Source: Acidobacteriota bacterium (GTDB taxonomy: Bacteria; Acidobacteriota; Terriglobia; Bryobacterales; Bryobacteraceae). Taken from it: a DNA stretch of 64,000 nt. Positions 39,671 through 48,047 of the stretch are shown in pieces; the stretch's first letter is position 1, and every line of letters starts with the position of its first letter. The DNA is taken from positions 248,001 through 312,000 of the forward strand of contig JAKOTR010000022.1 in NCBI GenBank assembly GCA_029776225.1, read 5' to 3'. The translations under genes and the position numbers were made by a program. The notes under the pieces are model-generated. The model had not been told where the DNA came from. It made no database searches and saw only the letters and a program-made list of their open reading frames with translations.

Positions 39671-40756
39671 TTATCTCCTCGCGGCCGGCGCGGGTTTGGG
39701 CGATGCGGACGGCGCCTCGGTTCCCGGTCCCCCATTGACGCCCTGGGCGGCTGGAGACGGGCGCACCAGCCCGAGCGCCTGCCTGAGCTCGGCCTCGATC
39801 TTCTCGGCGATGTCGGCGTTGTCTTTCAGGAACTGGCGCGCGTTCTCGCGGCCCTGGCCGATGCGGTCGCCCTTATAGCTGTACCAGGACCCGCTCTTCT
39901 CGATCACGTTGTGCGCCACTCCCACGTCGATTAGATCGCCTTCCCGGGAAATCCCCTCGCCATAGAGGATGTCGAACTCGGCCTCGCGGAACGGAGCCGC
40001 CACCTTGTTCTTCACGATCTTGATGCGCGTCCGGCTGCCGATGACCGTTTCGCCGTCCTTGATTGCCGCGACGCGGCGTATGTCCGCGCGGACGGTGGCA
40101 TAGAACTTCAGCGCGCGGCCGCCGGTAGTGGTCTCGGGATTCCCGAACATGACGCCGATCTTCTCGCGGATCTGGTTGATGAAGATCAGGCACGTGTTCG
40201 ACTTGGAGACGATGCCGGTCAGCTTCCGCAACGCCTGCGACATCAGCCGCGCCTGCACGCCGACCGAGGACTCGCCCATTTCGCCGTCGAGTTCGCTTTT
40301 CGGCACCAGCGCGGCGACGGAGTCCACCACCAGCACATCTATGGAGCCGGAGTTGATCAGCGCGCTCGCGATCTCCAGAGCCTGCTCGGCGTAATCCGGC
40401 TGCGAGACCAGCAGGTTGTCCACATCCACGCCGAGTTTCGCCGCGTAAATGGGATCCAGCGCGTGCTCGACGTCGATAAAGGCACACATGCCGCCCAGCT
40501 TCTGGGCATTGGCCACCGCGTGCAGGGCCACCGTCGTTTTGCCGGAGGACTCCGGGCCGAAAATCTCAATGATGCGCCCGCGCGGAAATCCGCCCACGCC
40601 CAGCGCCGCGTCGATCGAAATCGACCCGCTTGGGATCACCGACACGGGCACCAGAGCTTCCTTCGAGCCCAGCCGTACGATGGATCCCTTGCCAAACTGC
40701 TTCTCAATCTGTCCCAGGGTGAGCGAAAGGGCGCGCGTCCGTTCTTTTTCGTCCAT
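39671..40756 (-). CDS. recA: Recombinase RecA (canonical copy)
   Basis: RecA forms filaments on single-stranded DNA, exchanges strands and triggers LexA self-cleavage. The 361-residue product has Walker A at 67-74 (GPESSGKT), [40 protein letters not shown] and [20 protein letters not shown]. The C-terminal 30 residues are Pro/Ala/Ser-rich without the acidic end that tunes E. coli RecA. A TATAAT box (40785-40790) and a GTTTC-N6-GAAAC inverted repeat (40765-40780) precede it, the latter a candidate operator. A recA paralogue follows directly. Confidence 0.97.
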   Translation of the reverse strand: MDEKERTRALSLTLGQIEKQFGKGSIVRLGSKEALVPVSVIPSGSISIDAALGVGGFPRGRIIEIFGPESSGKTTVALHAVANAQKLGGMCAFIDVEHALDPIYAAKLGVDVDNLLVSQPDYAEQALEIASALINSGSIDVLVVDSVAALVPKSELDGEMGESSVGVQARLMSQALRKLTGIVSKSNTCLIFINQIREKIGVMFGNPETTTGGRALKFYATVRADIRRVAAIKDGETVIGSRTRIKIVKNKVAAPFREAEFDILYGEGISREGDLIDVGVAHNVIEKSGSWYSYKGDRIGQGRENARQFLKDNADIAEKIEAELRQALGLVRPSPAAQGVNGGPGTEAPSASPKPAPAARR

Positions 40757-40764
40757 GGTCAGGG

Positions 40765-40780
40765 GTTTCTCCGCCGAAAC
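40765..40780. promoter_or_regulatory. Inverted repeat at the predicted recA transcription start
   Basis: GTTTC TCCGCC GAAAC is a 5-bp inverted repeat with 6-base spacer, placed directly downstream of the TATAAT box, where a repressor would block initiation. It does not match the E. coli, Bacillus or alphaproteobacterial LexA consensus. Confidence 0.4.
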
Positions 40781-40784
40781 GAGA

Positions 40785-40790
40785 ATTATA
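40785..40790 (-). promoter_or_regulatory. TATAAT -10 box of recA
   Basis: A perfect -10 hexamer on the minus strand lies 28 bases from the recA start codon. The predicted leader of about 20 bases is long enough for a ribosome site. Confidence 0.6.
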
Positions 40791-40810
40791 GCGGAATAAG
40801 GCGTGCTGCG

Positions 40811-41764
40811 TTACAGCTTCGGCGCGTAGTAGCCCTTGCGCGCCCGCACCACCATGCCCTTCCCGTTCTTGAGCCTGACGCTGACCTTCTGGTAGGAGCC
40901 GTCGGTCTTCATCGGTTCGGGCCGGTAGAAGATGTTGTACTGGTGGCGCAGTTCGTTGGCGATGTTCTGGAAGTTTTGCGCCAGGTCCTCGACCTTGAAC
41001 GGGAAAAATGCCTGCCCACCCGTTTCCGAAGCGAAGTACTTGAGGACCTTGTCGCCGCTGGTCTCCGTCCGGCTGATATTGGTGGAAATCGTGTAGATCA
41101 CAACATCGGCTTTCTGCGCAGCCTCCAGCGCCTGGTCTCGCGTGACACTGCTCTGGTTGTCCTCGCCATCGCTTAGAACCACCATCGCGCGGCGGAAGTT
41201 GTGCCTGGGCTGCTCGACTCCCAGCTTGTCGCGGCAGGCATAGTAGATGGCGTCGTAGAGCGAGGTGCCGCCGCCCGGCCGCAGCTCGCGGATATTGGCG
41301 GCGAGTTGCTCCGGATCGCCGCTCAAGTCGGACACCAGTTGAGTCATGGTGTCGAAGCTCACGATCAGCGCGCGATCCACCTCCGGCCGCACAACGCTGT
41401 TCACGAACTCTATCGCCGCCTCCTGGATGAAGCGGAAACGGGGGCGAATGCTGTTGCTGGTGTCCACCAGGATCGCCATGCGCAGAGGCAGGTCGCTTTC
41501 CGCGGTGAACTCCATGATGTGCTGAGGCTTGTTGTTTTCGAGGACCTCGAAGTCGTCTTTAGTCAGGTCGGTGATGAAGCGGCCCCGCTTGTCGGTGACC
41601 GTGAACAAAATGTTCACGCGCGTGACGTCGAGTTTGATGCGCGTCTCGTCGTCACTCTCCTGCCGGGCAACCGTTGCGCGATCCGGTTTCTGCGCAGGCT
41701 GTTGTGCCTGGAGCGCGAACCCGAGTGCGCTTGCAAGAAACAGTCCCGCAACCACCGGTTTCAT
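40811..41764 (-). CDS. Secreted VWFA-domain protein of the acidobacterial type
   Basis: The 317-residue protein has a signal peptide (about 1-20) and matches the VWFA-related family common in Acidobacteria (TIGR03436-like): VTRVNILFTVTDKRGRFITD, LTKDDFEVLENNKPQHI, then the VWFA domain with the MIDAS motif DTSNS (Asp101) and VSFDTMTQLVSDL, VVLSDGEDNQSS. It ends with YQKVSVRLKNGKGMVVRARK and GYYAP, the family tail. These proteins bind metal-dependent ligands outside the cytoplasm; partners are unknown. The leader contains a duplicated 10-bp segment (41769-41789). It precedes recA by 54 bases but has its own TATAAT. Confidence 0.87.
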   Translation of the reverse strand: MKPVVAGLFLASALGFALQAQQPAQKPDRATVARQESDDETRIKLDVTRVNILFTVTDKRGRFITDLTKDDFEVLENNKPQHIMEFTAESDLPLRMAILVDTSNSIRPRFRFIQEAAIEFVNSVVRPEVDRALIVSFDTMTQLVSDLSGDPEQLAANIRELRPGGGTSLYDAIYYACRDKLGVEQPRHNFRRAMVVLSDGEDNQSSVTRDQALEAAQKADVVIYTISTNISRTETSGDKVLKYFASETGGQAFFPFKVEDLAQNFQNIANELRHQYNIFYRPEPMKTDGSYQKVSVRLKNGKGMVVRARKGYYAPKL

Positions 41765-41768
41765 GATT

Positions 41769-41789
41769 CCCTACCTAAGCCCTACCTAA
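41769..41789. repeat. Tandem 10-bp repeat in the VWFA gene leader
   Basis: CCCTACCTAA occurs at 41769-41778 and again at 41780-41789, i.e. TTAGGTAGGG twice on the mRNA strand. The repeated GGTAGGG is a possible doubled ribosome-binding sequence. A TATAAT box overlaps its far end (41789-41794). Confidence 0.6.
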
Positions 41790-41814
41790 TTATAGGAGCG
41801 ACTTGCGCGGCCTC

Positions 41815-42738
41815 TCAAGCTGGGAACCTGGCCTCCAACTCCGAAAGCCACGCTGCCAACTCCGCCGGCAGCGGGGATTCCACGGTGACAGAGTCGCCGG
41901 TGGAGGGCTGCGTGAACCGGACGCGGCAGGCGTGCAGGAAAAAGCGCTCGAGGGGAGGGAGGCCTTCCACCCGCGCCGGAGCGCCATACAGGCGGTCCCC
42001 CGCCACCGGGTGCCCCAGACTGGAAAGGTGTGCCCGGATCTGGTGCGTGCGGCCCGTCTGGATCCGTACTTCAAGCAGGGTGAAACGCGCGAACCTGCGG
42101 ATCACGCGATACTCGGTGATGGCTGCCCTGCCCACAGCCCGGCGCGCCGTCATCCGCACCCGCCGCACCGGATCGCGCGAGATCGGTTTTTCGATCCGGC
42201 CCTGGTCGTTTTTCACCGCGCCGTGCACCAGCGCGACATAAATCTTTTCGATCTTGCGCGCGGAAAACTGCTCGGCGAGCCGGCGGTGGGCGGCGTCGTT
42301 GCGGGCGACCAGCAAAACGCCGCTGGTGAACCGGTCCAGCCGGTGCACGATGCCGGGCCGAAGCTCCCCACCCAACTGTGAGAGCGAGCCGAAGTGGTGC
42401 AGCAGGGCGTTGACCAGCGTGCCGGAGTGCACCCCCGCTCCCGCGTGCACCACCATGCCGGCGGGCTTGTCCACGGCGATCACGTCGCTGTCTTCGTACA
42501 GGATCCGGAGCGGAATCTCCTCGGGGACGGCTTTCAGCGGCGGCAGCTCCGCCGGCTCCACTTCAACGGTTTCCACTCCGCGCAGCCGGTAGGAGGGCCG
42601 TGCGGCCGCCCCATTCACCAGTACCCGGCCGTCCTTCACCCACTGTTGCAACCGCGAGCGGCTGTACTGCGGAAGCCGTTCCTGGAGGAACACATCCAGC
42701 CGCTTGCCAAAATCTTCAGGTGACGCCGCGAGAGTCAA
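41815..42738 (-). CDS. rluD: RluA/RluD-family 23S rRNA pseudouridine synthase
   Basis: The enzyme converts uridines in large-subunit rRNA to pseudouridine. The 307-residue product has an N-terminal S4 RNA-binding domain (RLDVFLQERLPQYSRSRLQQ) and the catalytic motif HRLDR with Asp135 (RPGIVHRLDRFTSG), followed by YLVE-like and GRTHQIRAHLSSLGHPVAGD. Translation probably starts at TTG 42738: a TATAAT on this strand ends 8 bases before it, predicting a leaderless mRNA that starts near this TTG. The exact RluA-subfamily target is not certain. Confidence 0.93.
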   Translation of the reverse strand: MTLAASPEDFGKRLDVFLQERLPQYSRSRLQQWVKDGRVLVNGAAARPSYRLRGVETVEVEPAELPPLKAVPEEIPLRILYEDSDVIAVDKPAGMVVHAGAGVHSGTLVNALLHHFGSLSQLGGELRPGIVHRLDRFTSGVLLVARNDAAHRRLAEQFSARKIEKIYVALVHGAVKNDQGRIEKPISRDPVRRVRMTARRAVGRAAITEYRVIRRFARFTLLEVRIQTGRTHQIRAHLSSLGHPVAGDRLYGAPARVEGLPPLERFFLHACRVRFTQPSTGDSVTVESPLPAELAAWLSELEARFPA

Positions 42739-42746
42739 TCGCCTAA

Positions 42747-42752
42747 ATTATA
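42747..42752 (-). promoter_or_regulatory. TATAAT -10 box of rluD
   Basis: The hexamer ends 8 bases before the TTG at 42738, so transcription should begin next to the start codon. The divergent sppA gene starts at 42777 and has a Shine-Dalgarno (GGAGG, 42764-42768). Confidence 0.55.
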
Positions 42753-42776
42753 GGCTGTACAGCGGAGGGCGTTGAC

Positions 42777-44552
42777 ATGAGGAAACTGCTCGTAGGTCTG
42801 CTAGCCGTTTGCGGAGGACTCTCCATTCTTTTTGTGCTGCTCGTATTCGCGATCAGCCTTTCCATGCGCACCTCGACCGGCGGAGTGCCTCCCAAAACCA
42901 TTCTCGAAGCCAACTTCGAAACCGGCCTGATCGAGGATGTCCCCGACGACCCCGTCGCCAAGGCGCTGCTCTCCAGGATCACCGTCGTCCGCGATGTCGT
43001 GGACGCGCTGGAGCGTGCGTCCAGGGACGATCGCGTGGCGGGTCTGGTGGCCCGGCTGGGCGGCAGCGGGATGGGGATGGCGCAAGCCCAGGAAATCCGC
43101 GGTGCGGTGCGCAATTTCCGGGCTCACAAGAAGTTCGCCGTGGCGTTCTCGGAGACCTTTGGCGAGTTCGGTCCGGGGAACGGCTCATACTACCTGGCGA
43201 CGGCGTTCGACGAGGTCTGGCTCCAGCCCTCGGGCGATGTCGGCCTGACCGGCCTCATCATGGAAACGCAGTTCTTCCGCGGTACCCTCGATAAACTCGG
43301 CGCCGTCCCGCGCCTGGATCACCGCTATGAGTACAAGAGCGCGAAGAACGTTCTTACGGAGAAGAAGTACACGGCGGCGCACCGCGAAGCCAACGAAGCG
43401 GTAATCCAGTCCTGGTTTTCGCAGATGGTGCGCGGCATCTCCGAGGGCCGGGGCATCCCGGAGGATCGCGTTCGCGCGCTGGTGGACCGCGGGCCGTTCC
43501 TCGGGCAGGAAGCCGTGGACGCGAAACTCGTGGACGGCCTGGCGTACCGCGACGAGGTGTACGAGAAAGCGAAACAGAAGGCCGGACAGGACGCCGAGCT
43601 GCTCTCTCTGGGCCAATACCTGGAACGCGCCGGCCGGCCGCACAGTTCGGGCAAAACCATCGCCCTGATCTACGGAGTGGGAGGCGTGCAGCGCGGACGC
43701 AGCGGTTTCGATCCTCTGTTCGGCGATTTGACAATGGGTTCCGACACCGTTGCCGCCGCGTTCCGCGCGGCGGTGAAGAGCCCGAGCGTGAAGGCAATTC
43801 TGTTCCGCGTGGATAGTCCGGGCGGCTCCTACGTGGCCTCCGATGCCATCTGGCGGGAAACCGTGCTGGCCAAGAAAGCAGGCAAGCCCGTCATTGTGTC
43901 GATGGGCAATCTGGCCGGTTCCGGCGGGTACTTCGTGGCCATGGCGGCGGATAAGATCGTCGCCCAGCCGGGTACGATCACCGGTTCCATCGGTGTTCTT
44001 GGCGGAAAGGTTTTGACCACGGGGGCCTGGGACAAGATCGGCGTTTCCTGGGACGAAGTGCACGCGGGAAATCACGCCAGGATCTGGAGCTCCACTTCCG
44101 ATTACAGCCCTGGGGAGCGGAAACGGTTCGAGGCCGCGCTCGACCGCATATACGCCGACTTTACCAGCAAGGTCGCCGAAAACCGCCGGCTGCCCAAGGA
44201 ACGCGTGCTGGAGATTGCCAGGGGACGCATCTGGACTGGCGAGGACGCCAAAAGGCTCGGTTTGGTTGACGAACTCGGCGGGTTCTCCACCGCCCTGAAG
44301 CTGGCTCGCCAGGCGGCCGGGATTCCGGATACGGAGGGCGTCCGCATCGTGGTATTCCCGCGCAAGAAAACCACCTTCGAGGCGTTTATGGACTTATTGT
44401 CCGGGCGCCAGAGCGAACCGGGCGAGAACTCGGCATCCACCGCCCTCCTCACCCGCACGCTCGAGCTGATCCAGCCCATCGCGCGGCAGGTGCGCAGCGC
44501 GGTGGCTGCCCGGGGCGTGCTTTCAATGCCGGAGTTTACGACCGCTCACTGA
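42777..44552 (+). CDS. sppA: Signal peptide peptidase SppA (67K type, first copy)
   Basis: SppA degrades cleaved signal peptides in the inner membrane. This is the long, duplicated-domain form of 591 residues: one N-terminal helix, then two ClpP-like domains. The catalytic dyad fits Lys187 (YEYKSAK) from the first domain and Ser382 (GNLAGSGGYFVAM) from the second. Conserved LFRVDSPGGSYVASDAIW and GSIGVLGGK are present. GGAGG lies 8 bases before the ATG. A second sppA copy lies at 57786-59510; the two are clearly different in sequence. Confidence 0.93.
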   Translation: MRKLLVGLLAVCGGLSILFVLLVFAISLSMRTSTGGVPPKTILEANFETGLIEDVPDDPVAKALLSRITVVRDVVDALERASRDDRVAGLVARLGGSGMGMAQAQEIRGAVRNFRAHKKFAVAFSETFGEFGPGNGSYYLATAFDEVWLQPSGDVGLTGLIMETQFFRGTLDKLGAVPRLDHRYEYKSAKNVLTEKKYTAAHREANEAVIQSWFSQMVRGISEGRGIPEDRVRALVDRGPFLGQEAVDAKLVDGLAYRDEVYEKAKQKAGQDAELLSLGQYLERAGRPHSSGKTIALIYGVGGVQRGRSGFDPLFGDLTMGSDTVAAAFRAAVKSPSVKAILFRVDSPGGSYVASDAIWRETVLAKKAGKPVIVSMGNLAGSGGYFVAMAADKIVAQPGTITGSIGVLGGKVLTTGAWDKIGVSWDEVHAGNHARIWSSTSDYSPGERKRFEAALDRIYADFTSKVAENRRLPKERVLEIARGRIWTGEDAKRLGLVDELGGFSTALKLARQAAGIPDTEGVRIVVFPRKKTTFEAFMDLLSGRQSEPGENSASTALLTRTLELIQPIARQVRSAVAARGVLSMPEFTTAH

Positions 44553-44648
44553 CCCTGGGCGTTTGTCGCCTAAGTTGCTGAAGATAAGGATGTTAGTCGA
44601 GTGTTCCCAGACCCCCTCCCCCGGTTAGAATTGTAAACAGGAGGGGTG

Positions 44649-45377
44649 ATGAGGATTGCGATTCTGGGTGTCTCACTTTGCATTGCCATCCCGGTCGCCT
44701 ATGCGACCATGATCGACATCAACAGCGGTCCTGGGATCGGGTCGAACAACATTACGGGGGAGAACGTTGCCATAGAGGTCCATCCGATGTGGCAGCCTAA
44801 CGGGGATGCGGTGTGGATTTCGTTCCGAAGCGACACGGGAGGCAGAGATCCCGGGTTCGTAGTCCCGGACGTGCTGGGCAGCATGAATCCGGCCGAGCTG
44901 GCCGGCCTGACCCCGAGCGCGATCTTCTTCCACCCGTTCACGCTGCCGTCGGCGATTAACACTGGGGCGGTCACGGTCTGGGCGGACGACACCGCGCGGG
45001 TTCTATTGAACGGCGTTGAGCAGTTTCCCGCCAACGGGCGGCAGAGCGAGGCCTGTGCTGGCCCCGACCCGATCGGTTGCCGTCCAGGTCGCGGCCAGAC
45101 CATTTCCCTGGATGGCCTGCCGGCGGGGCAGCACACCCTGGCCATAGAAGCCTACCAGCGGAACGGCGGGCCGTTCGGAGTGATGTACCAGGGCAGCGTG
45201 GATTCCAGGGATGTGGCGGAGCCTCCTCGAGACCCGGGACCTCCGGCCTCCCCGGGGCCGGTAAGTCCGCCGGCTTCCTCCGCGACCCATGCGCCGGAGC
45301 CGGGCACGTACGTCCTGCTGGGCGGCGGCCTGATCGCCCTGCTCGGCCTTGCCCGGCAGCGTATCCGCAAGACCTGA
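44649..45377 (+). CDS. PEP-CTERM sorting-domain protein
   Basis: The 242-residue exported protein has a signal peptide (to about residue 20) and the C-terminal sorting tripartite: PEPGTYVLLGG motif, a hydrophobic helix (LLGGGLIALLGLA) and basic tail RQRIRKT. PEP-CTERM proteins are processed by an exosortase and usually linked to exopolysaccharide production; no exosortase is in the window. The body (SRDTGGRDP, FFHPFTLPSAINTG, GLPAGQHTLAIEAYQRNGG) resembles beta-rich secreted proteins. ATG 44649 is preferred to GTG 44646 because the AGGAGG ends five bases before it. A -10 TAGAAT is at 44626-44631. It directly precedes the glycan island. Confidence 0.85.
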   Translation: MRIAILGVSLCIAIPVAYATMIDINSGPGIGSNNITGENVAIEVHPMWQPNGDAVWISFRSDTGGRDPGFVVPDVLGSMNPAELAGLTPSAIFFHPFTLPSAINTGAVTVWADDTARVLLNGVEQFPANGRQSEACAGPDPIGCRPGRGQTISLDGLPAGQHTLAIEAYQRNGGPFGVMYQGSVDSRDVAEPPRDPGPPASPGPVSPPASSATHAPEPGTYVLLGGGLIALLGLARQRIRKT

Positions 45378-45400
45378 CGTGACTTGATCCCGAAAAGGCC

Positions 45401-45429
45401 AGGCCGCCCTCCGCGGGGGCGGCCTTTTT
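45401..45429 (+). terminator. Rho-independent terminator after the PEP-CTERM gene
   Basis: The stem AGGCCGCCC (45401-45409) pairs with GGGCGGCCT (45417-45425) and is followed by TTTT and a pyrimidine tract. It ends the PEP-CTERM transcript 24 bases after its stop. Confidence 0.8.
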
Positions 45430-45451
45430 CTTTCCCGCTACTCTGGCGGGG

Positions 45452-45457
45452 TAAAAT
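45452..45457 (+). promoter_or_regulatory. -10 box (TAAAAT) of the flippase gene
   Basis: TAAAAT ends 6 bases before ATT 45464, the likely start codon of the flippase frame. Transcription would start at or next to that codon. The only ATG nearby (45456) is out of frame. Confidence 0.5.
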
Positions 45458-45463
45458 GAAAGC

Positions 45464-47029
45464 ATTCTGGGAGCTTCTGGGGACCCTCAACCTACCCGTA
45501 GCGAGCGCTTCGTCCGCAATGTCCTCTGGAGCTGGCTGGGCGTTGCCGTTACGATCGCTTCCGGCATCTTCCTGTCCCCGTATCTCATCCGCAAGCTGGG
45601 CGACGAGGGCTACGGCGTCTGGGTGCTGGTCTTCGGCCTGATCGAGAATTACTGGCTGTTCGACCTCGGTCTCCGTTCAGCGGCCGTCAAGTATTCAGCG
45701 CATTACCGGGCCACGGGAGAGACGGCAAAGATCAACGAGCTCATCAACACGGGCGTGGTCTATTTTTCCTTCGTGGCGCTGGTCTTGTTCGGAATCAGCC
45801 TCGTTCTTTCGCGCCACGTGGACCGTGTCTTTCAGGTTTCGCCCGAATACCGCGCTCCGTTTGCCTTCCTGATCGCGCTGGTGGGAACGAGCTGGGCCTT
45901 CGGGATGATTTTCAACATCTTCACAGCCTGCCTGGAGGGTTTCCAGCGTTTCGAGCTGTCGACCCGCATAGCGATCTCCGCCACGGTGGTGCGGGTGGCG
46001 GGAACAGCCGTTCTGCTGTTCCTCGGCTACGGGCTGATCGCGCTGGGGTTCCTGGTGGTGGCAAGCCAGGTGTTCGGTTACGCGCTGAGCATCCTCGCGC
46101 TTCGCCGCGTTTTTCCCGAGCAGCGCTTCTCGCTGCGCATGGCCAGGCTGGCGATGTTCAAGCAGATGATCGCTTACGGCGTACACACGCTCACGAGCGG
46201 CGTGGCGACGCAGCTACTGAATCAGGCCGCTCCGCTACTGATCGGCCACTTCCGGCCGGCCGCCTACGTGGGCTATTTCAGCCTTCCGGTCCGGCTCCTG
46301 CAATACACCGGGGATGCGGTGGACCGCGTCGGCCTGATCACTTCTTCCAGCGCCGCGGAGCTGGTCGCAAAGGAGGAGCGCGACGCCATTCCGCGCCTGG
46401 GGATGTACGTGAATCGCTATTGCCTTACATTGTTCCTGCCGCTGGCTGTGTTCCTGCTCTTTTACGGGCGCGAGCTGATCCGCGTCTGGATCCGCAAGCC
46501 GGATTTTGTCGCCATGAGCGCGCCGCTCGTGCCCGTGCTGCTCATCGGAACCACGCTGGCCATCGCCGGGCAGGTGAATTCGAGTTCGATTCTGTACGGC
46601 ATGGCCAGGCACCGCGGGTACGCCCGGGGCTTGCTGGTTGAAGGCATCGCGCTGGCCACAGCGTTGTACTTCGTCGTGCCGCGCTTCGGGATCATGGGGG
46701 CGGCCTGGGCCACCTCGGTGCTGATGGTGCTTGACCGCGGCATTTTCACCCCCTGGCTTCTCTGCCGCCACCTCGACTTCAGTTTCGGGCGCTACATGCG
46801 CTCGATTTACCTGCGCCCGATGCTGGCGGCGGCGCCCGCGGCAGTATTCGCCTACGTTCTCAAGGCCACCGCGCTGCCGGGGGACAATCTCATACAGGTT
46901 CTGGCCGCGGGGGCGGCCATCGCGGCTGTTTACTACCCGCTGGCTTTTTTCCTCTGCGTGGACAGCCAGCACCGGCCGCTGGTGGTTCACTGGATCGCCA
47001 GGCGCTCAAAGAAACTGGCGCCCGCGTAG
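45464..47029 (+). CDS. Polysaccharide flippase (MVF/Wzx-like), non-canonical start
   Basis: This membrane protein of about 521 residues has some 12-14 helices and the pattern of O-antigen/teichoic-acid exporters (MVF superfamily, Wzx): RFVRNVLWSWLGVAV, YLIRKLGDEGYGVW, VLVFGLIENYWLFDLGL, then YGVHTLTSGVATQLLNQAAP. The GTG at 45623 would lose the first helix, conserved in the family. The frame is open from 45455 without ATG/GTG/TTG before the conserved part; ATT 45464 or CTG 45467 are candidates. A sequencing or real frameshift near the out-of-frame ATG 45456 is the alternative. It opens the glycan island. Confidence 0.85.
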   Translation: MLGASGDPQPTRSERFVRNVLWSWLGVAVTIASGIFLSPYLIRKLGDEGYGVWVLVFGLIENYWLFDLGLRSAAVKYSAHYRATGETAKINELINTGVVYFSFVALVLFGISLVLSRHVDRVFQVSPEYRAPFAFLIALVGTSWAFGMIFNIFTACLEGFQRFELSTRIAISATVVRVAGTAVLLFLGYGLIALGFLVVASQVFGYALSILALRRVFPEQRFSLRMARLAMFKQMIAYGVHTLTSGVATQLLNQAAPLLIGHFRPAAYVGYFSLPVRLLQYTGDAVDRVGLITSSSAAELVAKEERDAIPRLGMYVNRYCLTLFLPLAVFLLFYGRELIRVWIRKPDFVAMSAPLVPVLLIGTTLAIAGQVNSSSILYGMARHRGYARGLLVEGIALATALYFVVPRFGIMGAAWATSVLMVLDRGIFTPWLLCRHLDFSFGRYMRSIYLRPMLAAAPAAVFAYVLKATALPGDNLIQVLAAGAAIAAVYYPLAFFLCVDSQHRPLVVHWIARRSKKLAPA

Positions 47030-47030
47030 T

Positions 47031-48047
47031 CTATCGCCGCAGCGCCAGAGTGAATCCCGAGATGCCGGCTTCGAACTCCACCGGGGACAGGTTAGCGTGG
47101 TCCACGAACCGGGGCAGCAGCAGGCGGTTGGAAGAGGCGCGCGCGAGCGCGGGTTCACACGTCGTGGCCGAGACGACGCCCGCCGTGTTAAGCCAGGGCA
47201 GAAACTCCGGGCGGTAGAAGCCGCACGGATAGCAGAAGTGGATGGCCGGCGCTCCGGTGGCGGCCTCGATCCGCTCGCGGTTATCGCGAATTTCCCGAAC
47301 GAAGAGGCCGCGGTCGAGCGGCGTGCGATGGCGGTGCGTGTGCAACTGGATGTCGCACCCTGCGGCTGCCAGTTCAGAAACCTCGGCCGGGGTCATGATG
47401 TGCAGCAGCCGCTTCCGCAGCAGCACGGAGTAATCCACGCCGGCGGCCGCGGCAAGGGCCTGAAGCAGCTCGTCTTTTTGCGCCGCATCCATTCCGTTCG
47501 CTTCGGCTTCGGCCAGAAGCCACAGCCAGGCGCTTTGCCGGCTGGGAGCGGTCCGGAGGTCGAGCGATTTCCTGAGCCCGAGTTTCGCGCCGTCCAGAAC
47601 CCGCCCGCGCGCCTTCCAGAGCAGATACGATGCGGCGGTGTTGAACACCGGCCGGTTGTATTCGCTGTAGTAGGTGGTGAGATAAACGGTCGCGGGGAAT
47701 CCGTAGGCGCGCAGCAGCGGCCATGCGCGGCAATAGAAGTCGTAAGCGCCGTCATCGAACGTGATGGCGACGCTCTTGGGCGGCAGGTCGCGCGCACGGA
47801 TGCGCTCGATGGCTTCGCCGAGCGGCAGGACCGAGTAGCGCCGCTTTTTGAGGATTTCGAGCCGGCGTTCGAAATCCTCCGGGCTCATGTAGAGGCTCGG
47901 GTCCCACTCGTGCTCGTCGGCCAGCGAGATGCCGTGATAGCAGAGGATCGCCACGCCGCCGCGGCGCCACCGGCTGTTCTCAAAAGCGCGGAACAAGCCG
48001 GCGGACTTGAGCAGAGAGAGCGCTGCGCGTTTAACCAGCTTCCGCAT
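47031..48047 (-). CDS. Polysaccharide deacetylase (NodB homology)
   Basis: The 338-residue protein has the NodB-type metal-binding set: CYHGIS, TFDDG at 96-100 (Asp98/Asp99), the His pair in LHTHRHR, and the C-terminal IHFCYPCGFYRPEF with its Tyr-Pro-Cys block. Between TFDDG and the His pair a long insert of about 140 residues is present, typical of larger family members in exopolysaccharide loci. It removes acetyl groups from amino sugars. Its start lies inside the last 17 bases of the asnB-like gene, so translation is coupled. It is convergent with the flippase, one base apart. Confidence 0.9.
   Translation of the reverse strand: MRKLVKRAALSLLKSAGLFRAFENSRWRRGGVAILCYHGISLADEHEWDPSLYMSPEDFERRLEILKKRRYSVLPLGEAIERIRARDLPPKSVAITFDDGAYDFYCRAWPLLRAYGFPATVYLTTYYSEYNRPVFNTAASYLLWKARGRVLDGAKLGLRKSLDLRTAPSRQSAWLWLLAEAEANGMDAAQKDELLQALAAAAGVDYSVLLRKRLLHIMTPAEVSELAAAGCDIQLHTHRHRTPLDRGLFVREIRDNRERIEAATGAPAIHFCYPCGFYRPEFLPWLNTAGVVSATTCEPALARASSNRLLLPRFVDHANLSPVEFEAGISGFTLALRR

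Noticed and set aside
38492-39934. A 480-codon frame antisense to the recA pair
   Set aside because: Antisense to two conserved recA genes and without domain signals.
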